A program made the translations under genes and the position numbers. From the NCBI RefSeq assembly GCF_016918545.1, contig NZ_JAFFQC010000022.1, forward strand, positions 1-64,000: DNA of 64,000 nucleotides, in the 5' to 3' direction. The notes beneath the pieces are model-generated. The model worked only from the letters and a program-made list of their open reading frames with translations, was not told where the DNA came from and ran no database searches. This DNA is from Desulfobulbus alkaliphilus (GTDB taxonomy: Bacteria; Desulfobacterota; Desulfobulbia; Desulfobulbales; Desulfobulbaceae). Positions 14,482 through 23,617 of the stretch are shown piece after piece; the first letter of the stretch is position 1; each line of letters begins with the position of its first letter.

Positions 14482-17400
14482 TCAACATTTGTTCCCATCC
14501 AAGACCTTTCGGATCAATGCACCGATATCCTTCATGGCCAGGGGCTTCAAGGCAAATCCCTTGATTCCTGAAGCCCTGGCCTTGTCTTCGCTGATCAAGC
14601 TGCTGTATCCGGTACAGAGAATGATCGGCATCTCGGGGCGTATCCGCAAAATTTTCCCGGCAAGATCAAGGCCGGTCATGCCCGGCATGGTCTGATCGGT
14701 GATAATCAAGTCGAAGGCATCCTGTTGCTCCTGAAATGTCGTCAGGGCTTCAAAACTGTTTCTCCTGGTGGTCACACGATAGCCCAATCGTTCGAGCATG
14801 GCCTGACCCAACTCGGTCAACATCTCCTCGTCATCAACGAGAAGGATATGTTCTTTGCCGTGAAGGGTGCAACCCGTTGATTCGCTCTCTTCCACACCAT
14901 GCCCTTCGAGGACCGGCAAGAGGACGAGAAACTCGGTACCTTCGCCTATCTGACTGTTGCAGGTAATCGAACCGTTGCAACTCTTGACGATGCTATAGAC
15001 CATGGAAAGTCCGAGACCGGTTCCTTTACCGACCTCCTTGGTGGTAAAGAAAGGATCGAAAATCCTCTCCCGAATCTCCGGAAGAATCCCCTCCCCGGTA
15101 TCCCTGATCGACAGTAGCACAAACGTCCCTGGTTGCAGATCCGGTACAGTGGCGAGATCGTCTGAGGAAAGGATTTTCTTGTGCAGGGAGATGGTAAGCG
15201 TGCCACCTTTCGCCTCCATGGCATGAAAGGCATTGGTGGCAAGATTCATGACCATCTGGTGAATCTGGATGGGATCGGCCAGAACCATTTCCCCTTTGGC
15301 ATCGATAACCTGCTTGATGGTGATAGTCGTCGGCAACGTCGAACGTAGCAGGGCGATGGCCTCCTTGACAATCATTGCAGGCTGCACCGGCACTTTCTTT
15401 CCTTTGACCTGGTGACTGAAGCTCAGTATCTGTTTGACCAGGTCTTTGGCTCTGTGACCGGCTTTGACAACTTGATTGATACTGTGGATGCCGGGCGATC
15501 CAGGCGGAAAATCATCGCGGATCATTTCCGAATAACCAATAATCGCCCCGAGTATATTGTTGAAATCGTGGGCAATGCCTCCGGCCAGGGTGCCGATGGC
15601 CTCCATCTTCTGAGCTTGCTGGAGTTGGGCATTGAGCAACTTTCTTTCTTCTTCCGCCTGCTTGTGCTCGGTGATGTCGCGGGAAATTGTGGCGAAGTTT
15701 ATGGCCGCTTTCGTTTCCAGGTCCTCGGTGAGGAAAATATCGTACAGGACCGGAATCGGTTGACCCGTCTTGAAATGACGGAAACGGAACTCGCCCACCC
15801 ACCGTCCTTCCTTCATGACAGCGGGCAGGATAGTGTTCTCTACGAAGGGCCAATCCTCGGCCAAGAAATACTCCTCAATCTTGGTTTCAGCAACCGCTTC
15901 GTCATCATCCAACCCCACCAACGCCTGTCCGGCGGGATTCACAAAGAACGCCATCTTGTTCATGTCGGCCACGCCAATGAAGTCCTGACTGCGCTGGATA
16001 ATATCCGCCAGAACCTGGTTTCGCCTCTCCATGCGCTTCAGCTCCGTCACATCCAGAATTGCGCCGATAAGACCGGTGACAACTCCGTGCTCATCGGTCA
16101 GCGAAGCTTTATGAAAGATAACCTCCCGCAAACCGCCGCGCGAAGTTTTGACTTTGTAGGGGTATACTTGTGTTCCTGGATTGTTAAACAACTCCAGGTC
16201 CTTAGCATGATAAACCTTTGCGAGGTCAGGTGAAGTGATATCAAAAACAGTCTTGCCGATCAACTCATCCTTGTTCTTGCCATAAAAATTTAAAAAGGTT
16301 TTGTTGAAACCTTGATAGCGTCCATCTTTGCCTTTGTAGAAGACGGGAACCGGGATGGCTTCCAAAAGCGATCGTGTAAAATGTTCGCTTTCCTGCAGCG
16401 AAGCATTGGCCGCACGCAGTCTCTTCCCGTGAGTCAACAAAGTCACAATCAAGACTGCCTGCAAGCCACAGAACAGGGCAATGCCGAGGAACCAGCCCCA
16501 GTATTGTTTCCATACCGACACTTGGTGGTTAACGACAACACTCCCCCTGGGAAGGGAGGATTTCTTGATCCCAAAGCGCTCCATCACATTGGCATCAAAC
16601 ATGGGCACGTTGGGACTGTCCATCACCACGGGAATCTGTTCCGCTTTCCGACCCTCCAAGATACGGATCGCCAGATTGCCCGCCGTGCGCCCCTGGTCCT
16701 GGCCGGAAGAGACGTACCCGCCCAGGGCGCCATCGCCCAGGTCGAAAGACCAAAGTGTGAAGACCGGGACCGGAGCATGGGAGGACAGAATCCGGATACT
16801 GTCCTGGATGGGTACATACCCGCCTTCGGGTTTAATGAGGTCAATCAGGCGCAGAACCAGGCTGTTGGTGGGCAGACGGCTCAGAATGTCCGGGGCGTCC
16901 TTGTCAGTCATATTCAGCAGTTCGTCGAACTGAACCCGACCTTTCATCCGGGCGGCCGCGGCCCGGTACTGCTCCAGATTGGTGCGGCCGTTGGCCTCCG
17001 TGTCGCTGACCACGGCCAGGATCCGGGTAGTTTGGGGGAACAACTTCAGGGCCAGTTCCAGAGTTGTATCCAGGCTCAGAGCCTCGTTGACTCCGGTGAT
17101 GTTGGACTGCCCCTGGATGAGCTTCGGGCTGAAATTGTTGACACCGCAGAACACCACAGGAATATTGGGGAAAAGGTCTTCCCGGACGGCAAGCAGGAAA
17201 TTCAGGGCAGGGTCATCCGCAACCAGGATCAGGTCCTGGGGATTGCCCAGGTATTTGCCCCGAAGGTATTCCTTGATCAGCCGGGGGTAGTCCGGGTCGG
17301 CGTACCGGCGCAGATCCAGGTTTTCGATCGACAGGCTGGCGTACTCAAGGGGGCCCAGGGCCTCGCGGACTCCCAGGACAATGCTGTCGTTCCAAGGGTC

Positions 17401-17544
17401 GCCCTGGTGGTAGGAGGTGAGCAGGAGAACCTTCCTCGGGAATGGCTCGGCAGTTATAGCATCGTGGGGAGCAAGGAGCACGGCAAGGAGGAGGAGGAAA
17501 AAAAGCAAACCTGCACCAGGACCTCGCTTTACCATATTCACCAT
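14482..17544 (-). CDS. Hybrid sensor kinase with ABC-type substrate-binding sensor domain
   Basis: About 1020 aa. A signal/anchor segment ([14 protein letters not shown]) is followed by a periplasmic domain of the ABC_sub_bind type ([30 protein letters not shown]), a membrane segment (about 350-370), two PAS domains, HisKA with H659 in [12 protein letters not shown], HATPase ([13 protein letters not shown]) and a receiver with D950 in [13 protein letters not shown]. The start at 17544 is preferred because GGGGGAG precedes it; an in-frame start 30 codons upstream has no such site. The same input domain occurs in 27484..29682. It probably reads a small ligand in the periplasm (inference). Confidence 0.92.
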   Translation of the reverse strand: MVNMVKRGPGAGLLFFLLLLAVLLAPHDAITAEPFPRKVLLLTSYHQGDPWNDSIVLGVREALGPLEYASLSIENLDLRRYADPDYPRLIKEYLRGKYLGNPQDLILVADDPALNFLLAVREDLFPNIPVVFCGVNNFSPKLIQGQSNITGVNEALSLDTTLELALKLFPQTTRILAVVSDTEANGRTNLEQYRAAAARMKGRVQFDELLNMTDKDAPDILSRLPTNSLVLRLIDLIKPEGGYVPIQDSIRILSSHAPVPVFTLWSFDLGDGALGGYVSSGQDQGRTAGNLAIRILEGRKAEQIPVVMDSPNVPMFDANVMERFGIKKSSLPRGSVVVNHQVSVWKQYWGWFLGIALFCGLQAVLIVTLLTHGKRLRAANASLQESEHFTRSLLEAIPVPVFYKGKDGRYQGFNKTFLNFYGKNKDELIGKTVFDITSPDLAKVYHAKDLELFNNPGTQVYPYKVKTSRGGLREVIFHKASLTDEHGVVTGLIGAILDVTELKRMERRNQVLADIIQRSQDFIGVADMNKMAFFVNPAGQALVGLDDDEAVAETKIEEYFLAEDWPFVENTILPAVMKEGRWVGEFRFRHFKTGQPIPVLYDIFLTEDLETKAAINFATISRDITEHKQAEEERKLLNAQLQQAQKMEAIGTLAGGIAHDFNNILGAIIGYSEMIRDDFPPGSPGIHSINQVVKAGHRAKDLVKQILSFSHQVKGKKVPVQPAMIVKEAIALLRSTLPTTITIKQVIDAKGEMVLADPIQIHQMVMNLATNAFHAMEAKGGTLTISLHKKILSSDDLATVPDLQPGTFVLLSIRDTGEGILPEIRERIFDPFFTTKEVGKGTGLGLSMVYSIVKSCNGSITCNSQIGEGTEFLVLLPVLEGHGVEESESTGCTLHGKEHILLVDDEEMLTELGQAMLERLGYRVTTRRNSFEALTTFQEQQDAFDLIITDQTMPGMTGLDLAGKILRIRPEMPIILCTGYSSLISEDKARASGIKGFALKPLAMKDIGALIRKVLDGNKC

Positions 17545-17718
17545 GAACTCCCCCGCTCCCTGCTCAATCGGCTTGATAGAGTGAAAGCGATAACAGAATG
17601 GCCTTCTTCGAAATCCTGAAAAAGCCCTTTCCAAGGAAGGGCATTCCGATCCAATCTAGTTAATGCTATCTTTTCTATACGGCTTTGGCAAGTAACTTGG
17701 ATCCGTGAACCTGCCGGA

Positions 17719-18678
17719 TTATTGCCAATTGGATAGCTGCGTATCATTGCCGGTTGCTATCACGGTCCGGTTCCGGCCCGATGTTTTGGCTCGGTACAGG
17801 GCTGTGTCCGCCCGTTTGATCAAACCGGCGCTTTTTTCATTGGGCAACAGCTGGCTGACCCCGAAGCTGGCGGAGACGGGATGACCATTCCGCAGCAGGT
17901 CTTTTTCAGGCAAGGCCAGCCGGATCCGTTCCGCATAGGCATGGGCTTCATGGGTCTCGGTGCAAGGGAGCAGAATAATGAACTCCTCCCCGCCAAAGCG
18001 GGCCACCAGGTCTTCAGCTCGAGTGCTGGTCTGCATCAGCTCGGCAAACCCCTGAAGAACCCGGTCCCCGGCATCGTGGCCAAAGGTATCGTTGATGATT
18101 TTGAACTGGTCGATATCAGTTATGATCAGCGACAGGGGGTGAGATTTACGGACTGCAAGGGAGATCATCTGTTCGATCCGTTCGGAAAAATAGCCCCGGT
18201 TGACCAGTCCGGTCAAGTGATCAGTGCGGGAAAGTGCCAGGATTTTCTCATTAGCACGGGCCAGTTCTCGATTTTTCTTGTTCAGTTCCCGGGTCAGGTT
18301 GTTCAGCTCCTGATTAACGGACAACAGTTCACTGCTCAATGATTCCAGTTCCTCCACATCCAGATGTCCAAAAACAAGGATTTGTTCCGTGGTTGAATAA
18401 AAAAAGCAGTGATACGTCTGAGTATTCCCGGACAACGTAACAAAATCAAGCAGATGAACTGTATCGGAACAGGAAACGGCAGAATCCAGGAGAAAGGCAT
18501 GATGAAAATCGATGAGGATGTCCTGAAAGGGTTTTCCCGGAGTATCCGGCCCCAACAGCAGGGATCCGAACCGGTTGACCTGCCGGATGATGCCATGTCG
18601 ATCCAGAACCATAAACAGCACCGAAGCCTGGTTGACAAGGTAATCAAGAACCGGCTGCTGGTCGGTATCCCACAACAT
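17719..18678 (-). CDS. PAS-GGDEF diguanylate cyclase
   Basis: A 319-aa protein predicted to make cyclic di-GMP from GTP. Residues about 15-110 form a PAS-like domain (LDRHGIIRQVNRFGS), then a short coiled coil, then a complete GGDEF domain starting at LSRTDHLTGLVNRGYF. The active-site loop reads FGGEEF, and RAED five residues before it fits the RxxD inhibitory site, so the enzyme should be active and subject to product feedback. There is no membrane segment. Its ATG follows the stop codon of the B12-binding gene by three bases, so the two are almost surely translated from one message, and the upstream gene is the obvious candidate to regulate it. Confidence 0.93.
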   Translation of the reverse strand: MLWDTDQQPVLDYLVNQASVLFMVLDRHGIIRQVNRFGSLLLGPDTPGKPFQDILIDFHHAFLLDSAVSCSDTVHLLDFVTLSGNTQTYHCFFYSTTEQILVFGHLDVEELESLSSELLSVNQELNNLTRELNKKNRELARANEKILALSRTDHLTGLVNRGYFSERIEQMISLAVRKSHPLSLIITDIDQFKIINDTFGHDAGDRVLQGFAELMQTSTRAEDLVARFGGEEFIILLPCTETHEAHAYAERIRLALPEKDLLRNGHPVSASFGVSQLLPNEKSAGLIKRADTALYRAKTSGRNRTVIATGNDTQLSNWQ

Positions 18679-18681
18679 CTT

Positions 18682-19326
18682 TTATGCGGCAATCATCGAG
18701 GTGAGTTGGTCAAGGGACGGGACATAAGTCGTCCCCGGATAGTTTTTTATGATCTCGGCACCACCCCAATTGAAGGCCTGCCCCCCCACAAGAATGTCCA
18801 GGTGGTGAAAATTCCCGCGAATGGCCTCTACCCCGTCTTTGAGTGCCGGCATGTTGCAATAGACGCTCACTGACAAGCTCACCAGATCGGGATTTTCGTC
18901 CTGTATATGGGCCAGCATGTGGTCCACCGGGGTGTTGGCTCCAAGAAACTGGCTATCCCAGCCGTTGAGCTCAAAGATGTCCGCCACCATTTTGCCGCCG
19001 ATCTGATGGAATTCGTTAGCCGCGCAGGAAGTGATCACTTTTCCGCCGTTTCGGGAACAGGAGCCTGCTTTTTCAAAAAGCCGGGGATAGACCAGGTTGA
19101 GCAACCCTTCGGTGATGGCGGTCACCAAGTGTTCCTTGGCCACCGAGATCCTATTGAACTCCCACAAAAGGCCCACCTCATACAGGCTTTTCTGAAACAA
19201 GTCGGCATACAGGGTCTGGATATCGATGTCCCGGTCCAGCAGTTGTTGGACCATACGGCTGCAGGCCCGGCGGTTTCCGTTTAAAAGCAGGGCCAGGTAG
19301 TTCTGGTACACATCCTCGGTGATCAT
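18682..19326 (-). CDS. Stand-alone B12-binding protein with CarH/LitR-type W-x9-EH motif
   Basis: A 214-aa protein made only of the two cobalamin-binding modules of CarH-type regulators. Residues about 5-85 are the helical cap with W55, E65 and H66 in WEFNRISVAKEH, the W-x9-EH motif that in CarH covers adenosylcobalamin and makes it light-responsive. Residues about 95-210 are the Rossmann-like B12 fold, with ExHxxG (E105, H107, G110) where the family has DxHxxG; the ligand His is kept. LGANTP and LVGGQAF are further family motifs. There is no MerR DNA-binding domain. In CarH the residue after W is His and forms a bis-His adduct after light; here it is Glu. The gene overlaps nothing but is packed between two genes with gaps of two and three bases. 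A role as cobalamin-dependent light or redox sensor acting on the next gene is inferred. Confidence 0.85.
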   Translation of the reverse strand: MITEDVYQNYLALLLNGNRRACSRMVQQLLDRDIDIQTLYADLFQKSLYEVGLLWEFNRISVAKEHLVTAITEGLLNLVYPRLFEKAGSCSRNGGKVITSCAANEFHQIGGKMVADIFELNGWDSQFLGANTPVDHMLAHIQDENPDLVSLSVSVYCNMPALKDGVEAIRGNFHHLDILVGGQAFNWGGAEIIKNYPGTTYVPSLDQLTSMIAA

Positions 19327-19328
19327 TT

Positions 19329-19814
19329 TTACGCACCTGATCCATGTAGGTCATCCGGGCTGTTCAAGCCGGAGACTCTCAGGTCGGCGTCGGTGATAGC
19401 GGCAAATACCGGAATGTTAACGATCAGCCAGTGATAGAAAGGATAAATCTGTTGCCACGCATCCGCGGACAATTCCTGTTGCAGCAAGTCTACCCAGATA
19501 TTGAGATTGGCGGCCCAATAGGTGGTTTGAAAGCCATGGGACCGATACGCACGGAATACCCAAAGCACGGTTTCCACAAATACGGTGGGGTGATAATCGG
19601 AAAACAGAGAGAACATGAACCGGGGAAAATTGCGGTTGTTATCCTCAGCCATTTTTTCATTGCCCTTGCCCACCAATTTCTCAAGATCCGGTCGCGCCAT
19701 GAGCACAAGGGTACCCGCGGCGGCGACCTGTTCCCATTTATGTCCAAATTCTTCGATGGATTTTTCATCCGGCGATTGCAATCTCCCAGCAGAACTCAAC
19801 AGCGTATCTTTCAT
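19329..19814 (-). CDS. Uncharacterised helical, Trp-rich protein in the B12/GGDEF unit
   Basis: A 161-aa protein I cannot assign to a family. It is predicted mostly alpha-helical, with no signal peptide or membrane span, and is rich in aromatic residues (FPRFMFSLFSDYHPTVF; TVLWVFRAYRSHGF; WAANLNIWVDLL; YPFYHWLIV). It is the first gene of the three-gene unit, with GGGGGA five bases before its ATG. The next ATG starts two bases after its stop. The pattern of aromatic helices could suit a ligand- or chromophore-binding bundle, or a partner surface for the B12 protein, but this is a guess from composition and position. Confidence 0.75.
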   Translation of the reverse strand: MKDTLLSSAGRLQSPDEKSIEEFGHKWEQVAAAGTLVLMARPDLEKLVGKGNEKMAEDNNRNFPRFMFSLFSDYHPTVFVETVLWVFRAYRSHGFQTTYWAANLNIWVDLLQQELSADAWQQIYPFYHWLIVNIPVFAAITDADLRVSGLNSPDDLHGSGA

Positions 19815-20128
19815 CGCTTCCCCCTGTGATGCAAAGGGTCACAGACTTCTTTCGATGTGGTCTTCATGCCCGCATCCCAATTTCGTAAACAAAAAGGTCG
19901 CAAAGAAAAATATATAATAAAATTCACCACACATCTCAACAAATACCCAATAAAAGGGCTATAATCGTGTTGATTCAACAACATACAGATTTTCCGCACA
20001 TTAGAACCGGCGAACCACGTCGATTTCGCAAGGTGGATTATCGGCAGGTTCAAGTCGGATTGCACGGGGTAACCGTTCACCAGCACTCAGTCGGGCAACC
20101 TTTACTTGCACCTGGTGAACATGTAACG
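19815..20128. other. Intergenic region upstream of the B12/GGDEF unit
   Basis: No gene is visible. It must hold the promoter of the minus-strand unit starting at 19814; the part between about 19870 and 19960 is AT-rich. I see no clear sigma-70 or sigma-54 pair and no convincing B12 riboswitch or CarH-like operator. Confidence 0.4.
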
Positions 20129-23100
20129 TCACTCATCCATGACCTCACGCAGCTTCGTTCCTAATTCCTTTATTGAGAACGGTTTCTGGATGAAATGAAC
20201 GCCCTGGTCCAGCACCCCGTGGTGGACGATGATATCGGCGGTATAACCGGACATGAACAGGCATTTGATATCGGGGCGGCGGGTCAGCAGGTTTTCAGCC
20301 AGGGCACGGCCGTTCATCCCGGGCATGATCACATCGGTCATGAGCAGGTCGATCCGGCCGGAATATTCCCCGGCCAGACGGATGGCCTCCTCCGGGGAGC
20401 CCGCGGCCAGGACGGTGTACCCCTGACGCTCGAGCATGATTGAGGTCATGTCCAAGGTCGCCGGTTCGTCTTCCACCAGCAATATGGTTTCGTGGCCCCG
20501 CGCTGCCACCTCAACCGGAACCTGTTGCGGCAGAGGCTCGGTTCTGATCTCGGTATACCGCTGCAGGTAGATTGTGAAGGTCGTCCCCTGCCCAGGTTCG
20601 CTGTCCACGGTGATGAAGCCGTTGTTCTGGGTGACCGCACCGTACACCGAGGCCAACCCCAGGCCGGTGCCCTGGCCCTGCTCCTTGGTGGTGAAAAAAG
20701 GCTCGAACAGGTGGCTGATGGTCTCCTGGTCCATGCCGCGGCCGCTGTCACTGACTATTAGCAGTACGTACTCGCCAGGTGCCGCTCCGGTGTGCACAGC
20801 GCACCAGGCCTCGTCGCAGGACGCCATCCCGGTCTTGATGGTGACCTTGCCCGGCCCCTCGATGGCGTCCCGGGCGTTAATGCACAGGTTGGCCAGGATC
20901 TGGTCGATCTGGGCGGGATCCATGTTGATCGGATACAGGTCCCGGCCGGGCAGCCAGATCAGGGCGATGTCCTCGCCGATGAGCCGGCGCAGCATACTGA
21001 GCATCCCGGCCACGGTCTCGTTGAGATCGATCACCCTGGGGGCAATGGGCTGTTTGCGGGCAAACGCCAGCAACTGGCGGGTCAGGTCGGCGGAGCGCTG
21101 GGCCGCCTGCTGGATTCTATGCACGGCCTTATAGATCGGGTGACCGTCTGGCACCTGCTCCAAAGCCATCTCGGAATAACCGAGGATCACGCCCAGCATG
21201 TTGTTGAAATCATGGGCCACCCCGCCGGCCAACCGACCGACTGTTTCCATCTTCTGCGCCTGGATGAGCTGCTCCTGAAGCTTTACACGCTCCTCCTCCG
21301 CCCTTTTCCGATCGGTGATGTCGATGTGTGTACCCACAGTGAGATCGGTTACGCTTTTGTCCGTGTTCCGCAACGTCTGGCCCCGTGACCAGATCCATAC
21401 CCATTCCCCGTCGGCGCCCTGAAAGCGGAAAGAATTCTCATATATTCCCACGGATCCCCGGCGCAGGTATTCGGCAAACCTCTCGGAAGCCGCTTGCCGG
21501 TCGTCAGGATGGATGAGATTGGTCCAGACCTCGCTCAGATTTGCCCGACCATCCATTTGGAACTCGTCCGGATCGCGCCCAAGCATGGTGAAATATTCGG
21601 GACTGCACCACAGGTAGTCTGTATTCTGGTGATACTCCCACGCACCGGTGTTCGACATGGCGATGATGGATCTGTACCGCGCTTCACTTCTACGCAGTTC
21701 TTGCTCCGCTTTTGTCCGATCGGTGATGTCGCGGAAACTCCAAACCCTGCCGATTATTTCGCCATCGAGCCTTCGTGGTTGCGAATAGCGTTCAAGCCAA
21801 CGACCATCAGCAAGTGCAATGACATCAAAACTTATTTCCTCGGGATTATCATACAGGCTTTTGACTCTGGCAAAAAACTCTTCGGAGTTTTGCACATGAC
21901 CAGCAACATATTGGAGCAGTTTTTCATCATCTCCTTCAAGGGCCATTTCTTTTGGAATTCTCCATAAATCCAGGAACCTTGCATTCCACTGCTCAACTCT
22001 GCCCGCCCGGTTGACTGTCAATATTCCGTCCTCGGTTGATTCCAGTGTAGCGGCAAGCAGGGAGACAGATGACTTGAGTGCCTCTTCCGCCCGCTTGCGG
22101 TCGGTAATGTCAACAAGGGAGAACTGCATCATCTTCCTGCCTGCAACATTGAAACTCTGCAGATGGACTTCAGCGTCCCAGAGTTCACCTCCGGGCCGTT
22201 TATGCAGCCACTCAAAGACAACACTCCCCCTGTCAAGTGCCTGTTTTATGTAGAAGAGAGCTTTTTCTTCCGACGGCGTCCCATCATACTGAACCAATGC
22301 CGATACATCCAGAGGGGTCTTGCCGATCGTTTCTTCTTTCGAATTGTACCCGTATATTGCCACAGCAGCAGGATTACAGTCCAGATACTGAAAGGTCTCA
22401 ACGTCCATGACAACAATCGGAATTCTGGAGCTTTCAAAAACCCTTTTCCTGAATTCTTCGTTTATTTGTAGTGCCTCCACCGCCCGCTTACGTTCGGTGA
22501 TGTCCTCAAGGGTTTCGACAGCGCCAATCACATTGCCTTGGGCGTCTCTGATAGGAGCCGCGGTGAATGTAAGCCAGGTACCGGAGGCTCCCATGAACGG
22601 GAAGAAGTCGGTTGCCTCGTATGCCCCTTTGATATAACGGGACTGTCTGATTTTTCCGCCATATCGCTGATAGATCTGTTCAATATTTCCGTCGACAAGA
22701 AGATCCGCCAGGACCGGACGTTTTTCCGGGTAGAATGCACTCCAATGGTTGTCAGTGCCGATGATGTCGGCAGCACTGATCCCGCTGTAATCCTCAATGG
22801 CGCTGTTCCAGAAAATGACGCGATGGTCTCGATCGATGACAAACTGAAGAACCGGCACCCCCTCGAGGATGGACTTTACTTTTGCCTCGCTCGCCCGCAA
22901 CGCTTCCGCGGCCTTTTTCGACTCTGTCACATCCGTATTGAATCCTTGATACGCAACGATTTGCCCATCGTCGGCCCGTACTGCTCGGACATTTCTCGAT
23001 ACCCACAACTCGGTCCCGTCTTTACGGCAAAATCGGCACTCGTGGTTGCACACCTCGCCCTGCTCTTCCATCAGGCGCATGAATTCCCCCCGGTCAATGG

Positions 23101-23317
23101 GATCAGCATACACCTGGGTGGCAATATCCGTAACCGACTCGATCAGATCTTCCGGGCTTTCGTAGCCAAGCATGCTCGCTGTCGCGGGATTGGCCGCTAT
23201 GTAACGACCCTCGGGTGTCGAGGAGAAAATGCCGATGGGGGCGTTGTCGAAGATATTTTGAAGATCAAGGGCGGAGAGAGGGCCGCCGGCGGTGCGGGAA
23301 GAGGTTGATTTCGGCAT
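20129..23317 (-). CDS. Cytoplasmic multi-PAS hybrid sensor kinase
   Basis: A 1062-aa protein without membrane segments. It has a chain of about five or six PAS domains (residues about 15-670; for example [18 protein letters not shown] and [20 protein letters not shown]), then HisKA with H702 in [12 protein letters not shown], HATPase ([20 protein letters not shown]) and a receiver with D995 in [19 protein letters not shown] lies seven bases before the ATG. The last ~1.1 kb is over 90 % identical in DNA to the same part of 23618..27229 over the stretch I compared, showing recent duplication or gene conversion. The inputs are probably cytosolic (redox, flavin or ligand), but no cofactor residue can be singled out. 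Confidence 0.92.
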   Translation of the reverse strand: MPKSTSSRTAGGPLSALDLQNIFDNAPIGIFSSTPEGRYIAANPATASMLGYESPEDLIESVTDIATQVYADPIDRGEFMRLMEEQGEVCNHECRFCRKDGTELWVSRNVRAVRADDGQIVAYQGFNTDVTESKKAAEALRASEAKVKSILEGVPVLQFVIDRDHRVIFWNSAIEDYSGISAADIIGTDNHWSAFYPEKRPVLADLLVDGNIEQIYQRYGGKIRQSRYIKGAYEATDFFPFMGASGTWLTFTAAPIRDAQGNVIGAVETLEDITERKRAVEALQINEEFRKRVFESSRIPIVVMDVETFQYLDCNPAAVAIYGYNSKEETIGKTPLDVSALVQYDGTPSEEKALFYIKQALDRGSVVFEWLHKRPGGELWDAEVHLQSFNVAGRKMMQFSLVDITDRKRAEEALKSSVSLLAATLESTEDGILTVNRAGRVEQWNARFLDLWRIPKEMALEGDDEKLLQYVAGHVQNSEEFFARVKSLYDNPEEISFDVIALADGRWLERYSQPRRLDGEIIGRVWSFRDITDRTKAEQELRRSEARYRSIIAMSNTGAWEYHQNTDYLWCSPEYFTMLGRDPDEFQMDGRANLSEVWTNLIHPDDRQAASERFAEYLRRGSVGIYENSFRFQGADGEWVWIWSRGQTLRNTDKSVTDLTVGTHIDITDRKRAEEERVKLQEQLIQAQKMETVGRLAGGVAHDFNNMLGVILGYSEMALEQVPDGHPIYKAVHRIQQAAQRSADLTRQLLAFARKQPIAPRVIDLNETVAGMLSMLRRLIGEDIALIWLPGRDLYPINMDPAQIDQILANLCINARDAIEGPGKVTIKTGMASCDEAWCAVHTGAAPGEYVLLIVSDSGRGMDQETISHLFEPFFTTKEQGQGTGLGLASVYGAVTQNNGFITVDSEPGQGTTFTIYLQRYTEIRTEPLPQQVPVEVAARGHETILLVEDEPATLDMTSIMLERQGYTVLAAGSPEEAIRLAGEYSGRIDLLMTDVIMPGMNGRALAENLLTRRPDIKCLFMSGYTADIIVHHGVLDQGVHFIQKPFSIKELGTKLREVMDE

Positions 23318-23382
23318 GAAGGGTTCCTCGAGATTACAGGTCTTATTGTTGATTCGTTTTCTTGCGGCGGAATCTTTTGATA

Positions 23383-23437
23383 ATAACCTTCACCAGTCGC
23401 CCTTCGGGGCGCGCGGATGAACGCGCACGAATCCAGG
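23383..23437. repeat. Internally deleted MITE relic
   Basis: The stretch joins the inner CCAGTCGCCCTTCG block of the MITE directly to a degenerate end (GCGCACGAATCCAGG), skipping the ~90 bases between. The same junction is seen near 30121..30173. The rest of the 300-base gap 23318..23617 shows nothing else recognisable. Confidence 0.4.
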
Positions 23438-23617
23438 ATGTTGTTTTCTCACGAGATACGGTTCGTATGTGGAACGCCAACAACGATACCGCTGCGGGGA
23501 CTTGAAGGCTCTCAATGGTATATTTCCTGCCCGACTGCTGACGCTGATTTGACAGCGCAACAAAGAGTAAAAGGGACAGGGCCGTTGCTGGATAAACATA
23601 ACCTCTTCAAATCGTTA

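Noticed and set aside
19815-20128. Cobalamin riboswitch upstream of the B12/GGDEF unit
   Set aside because: I could not find a B12-box-like conserved core or a convincing set of paired elements.
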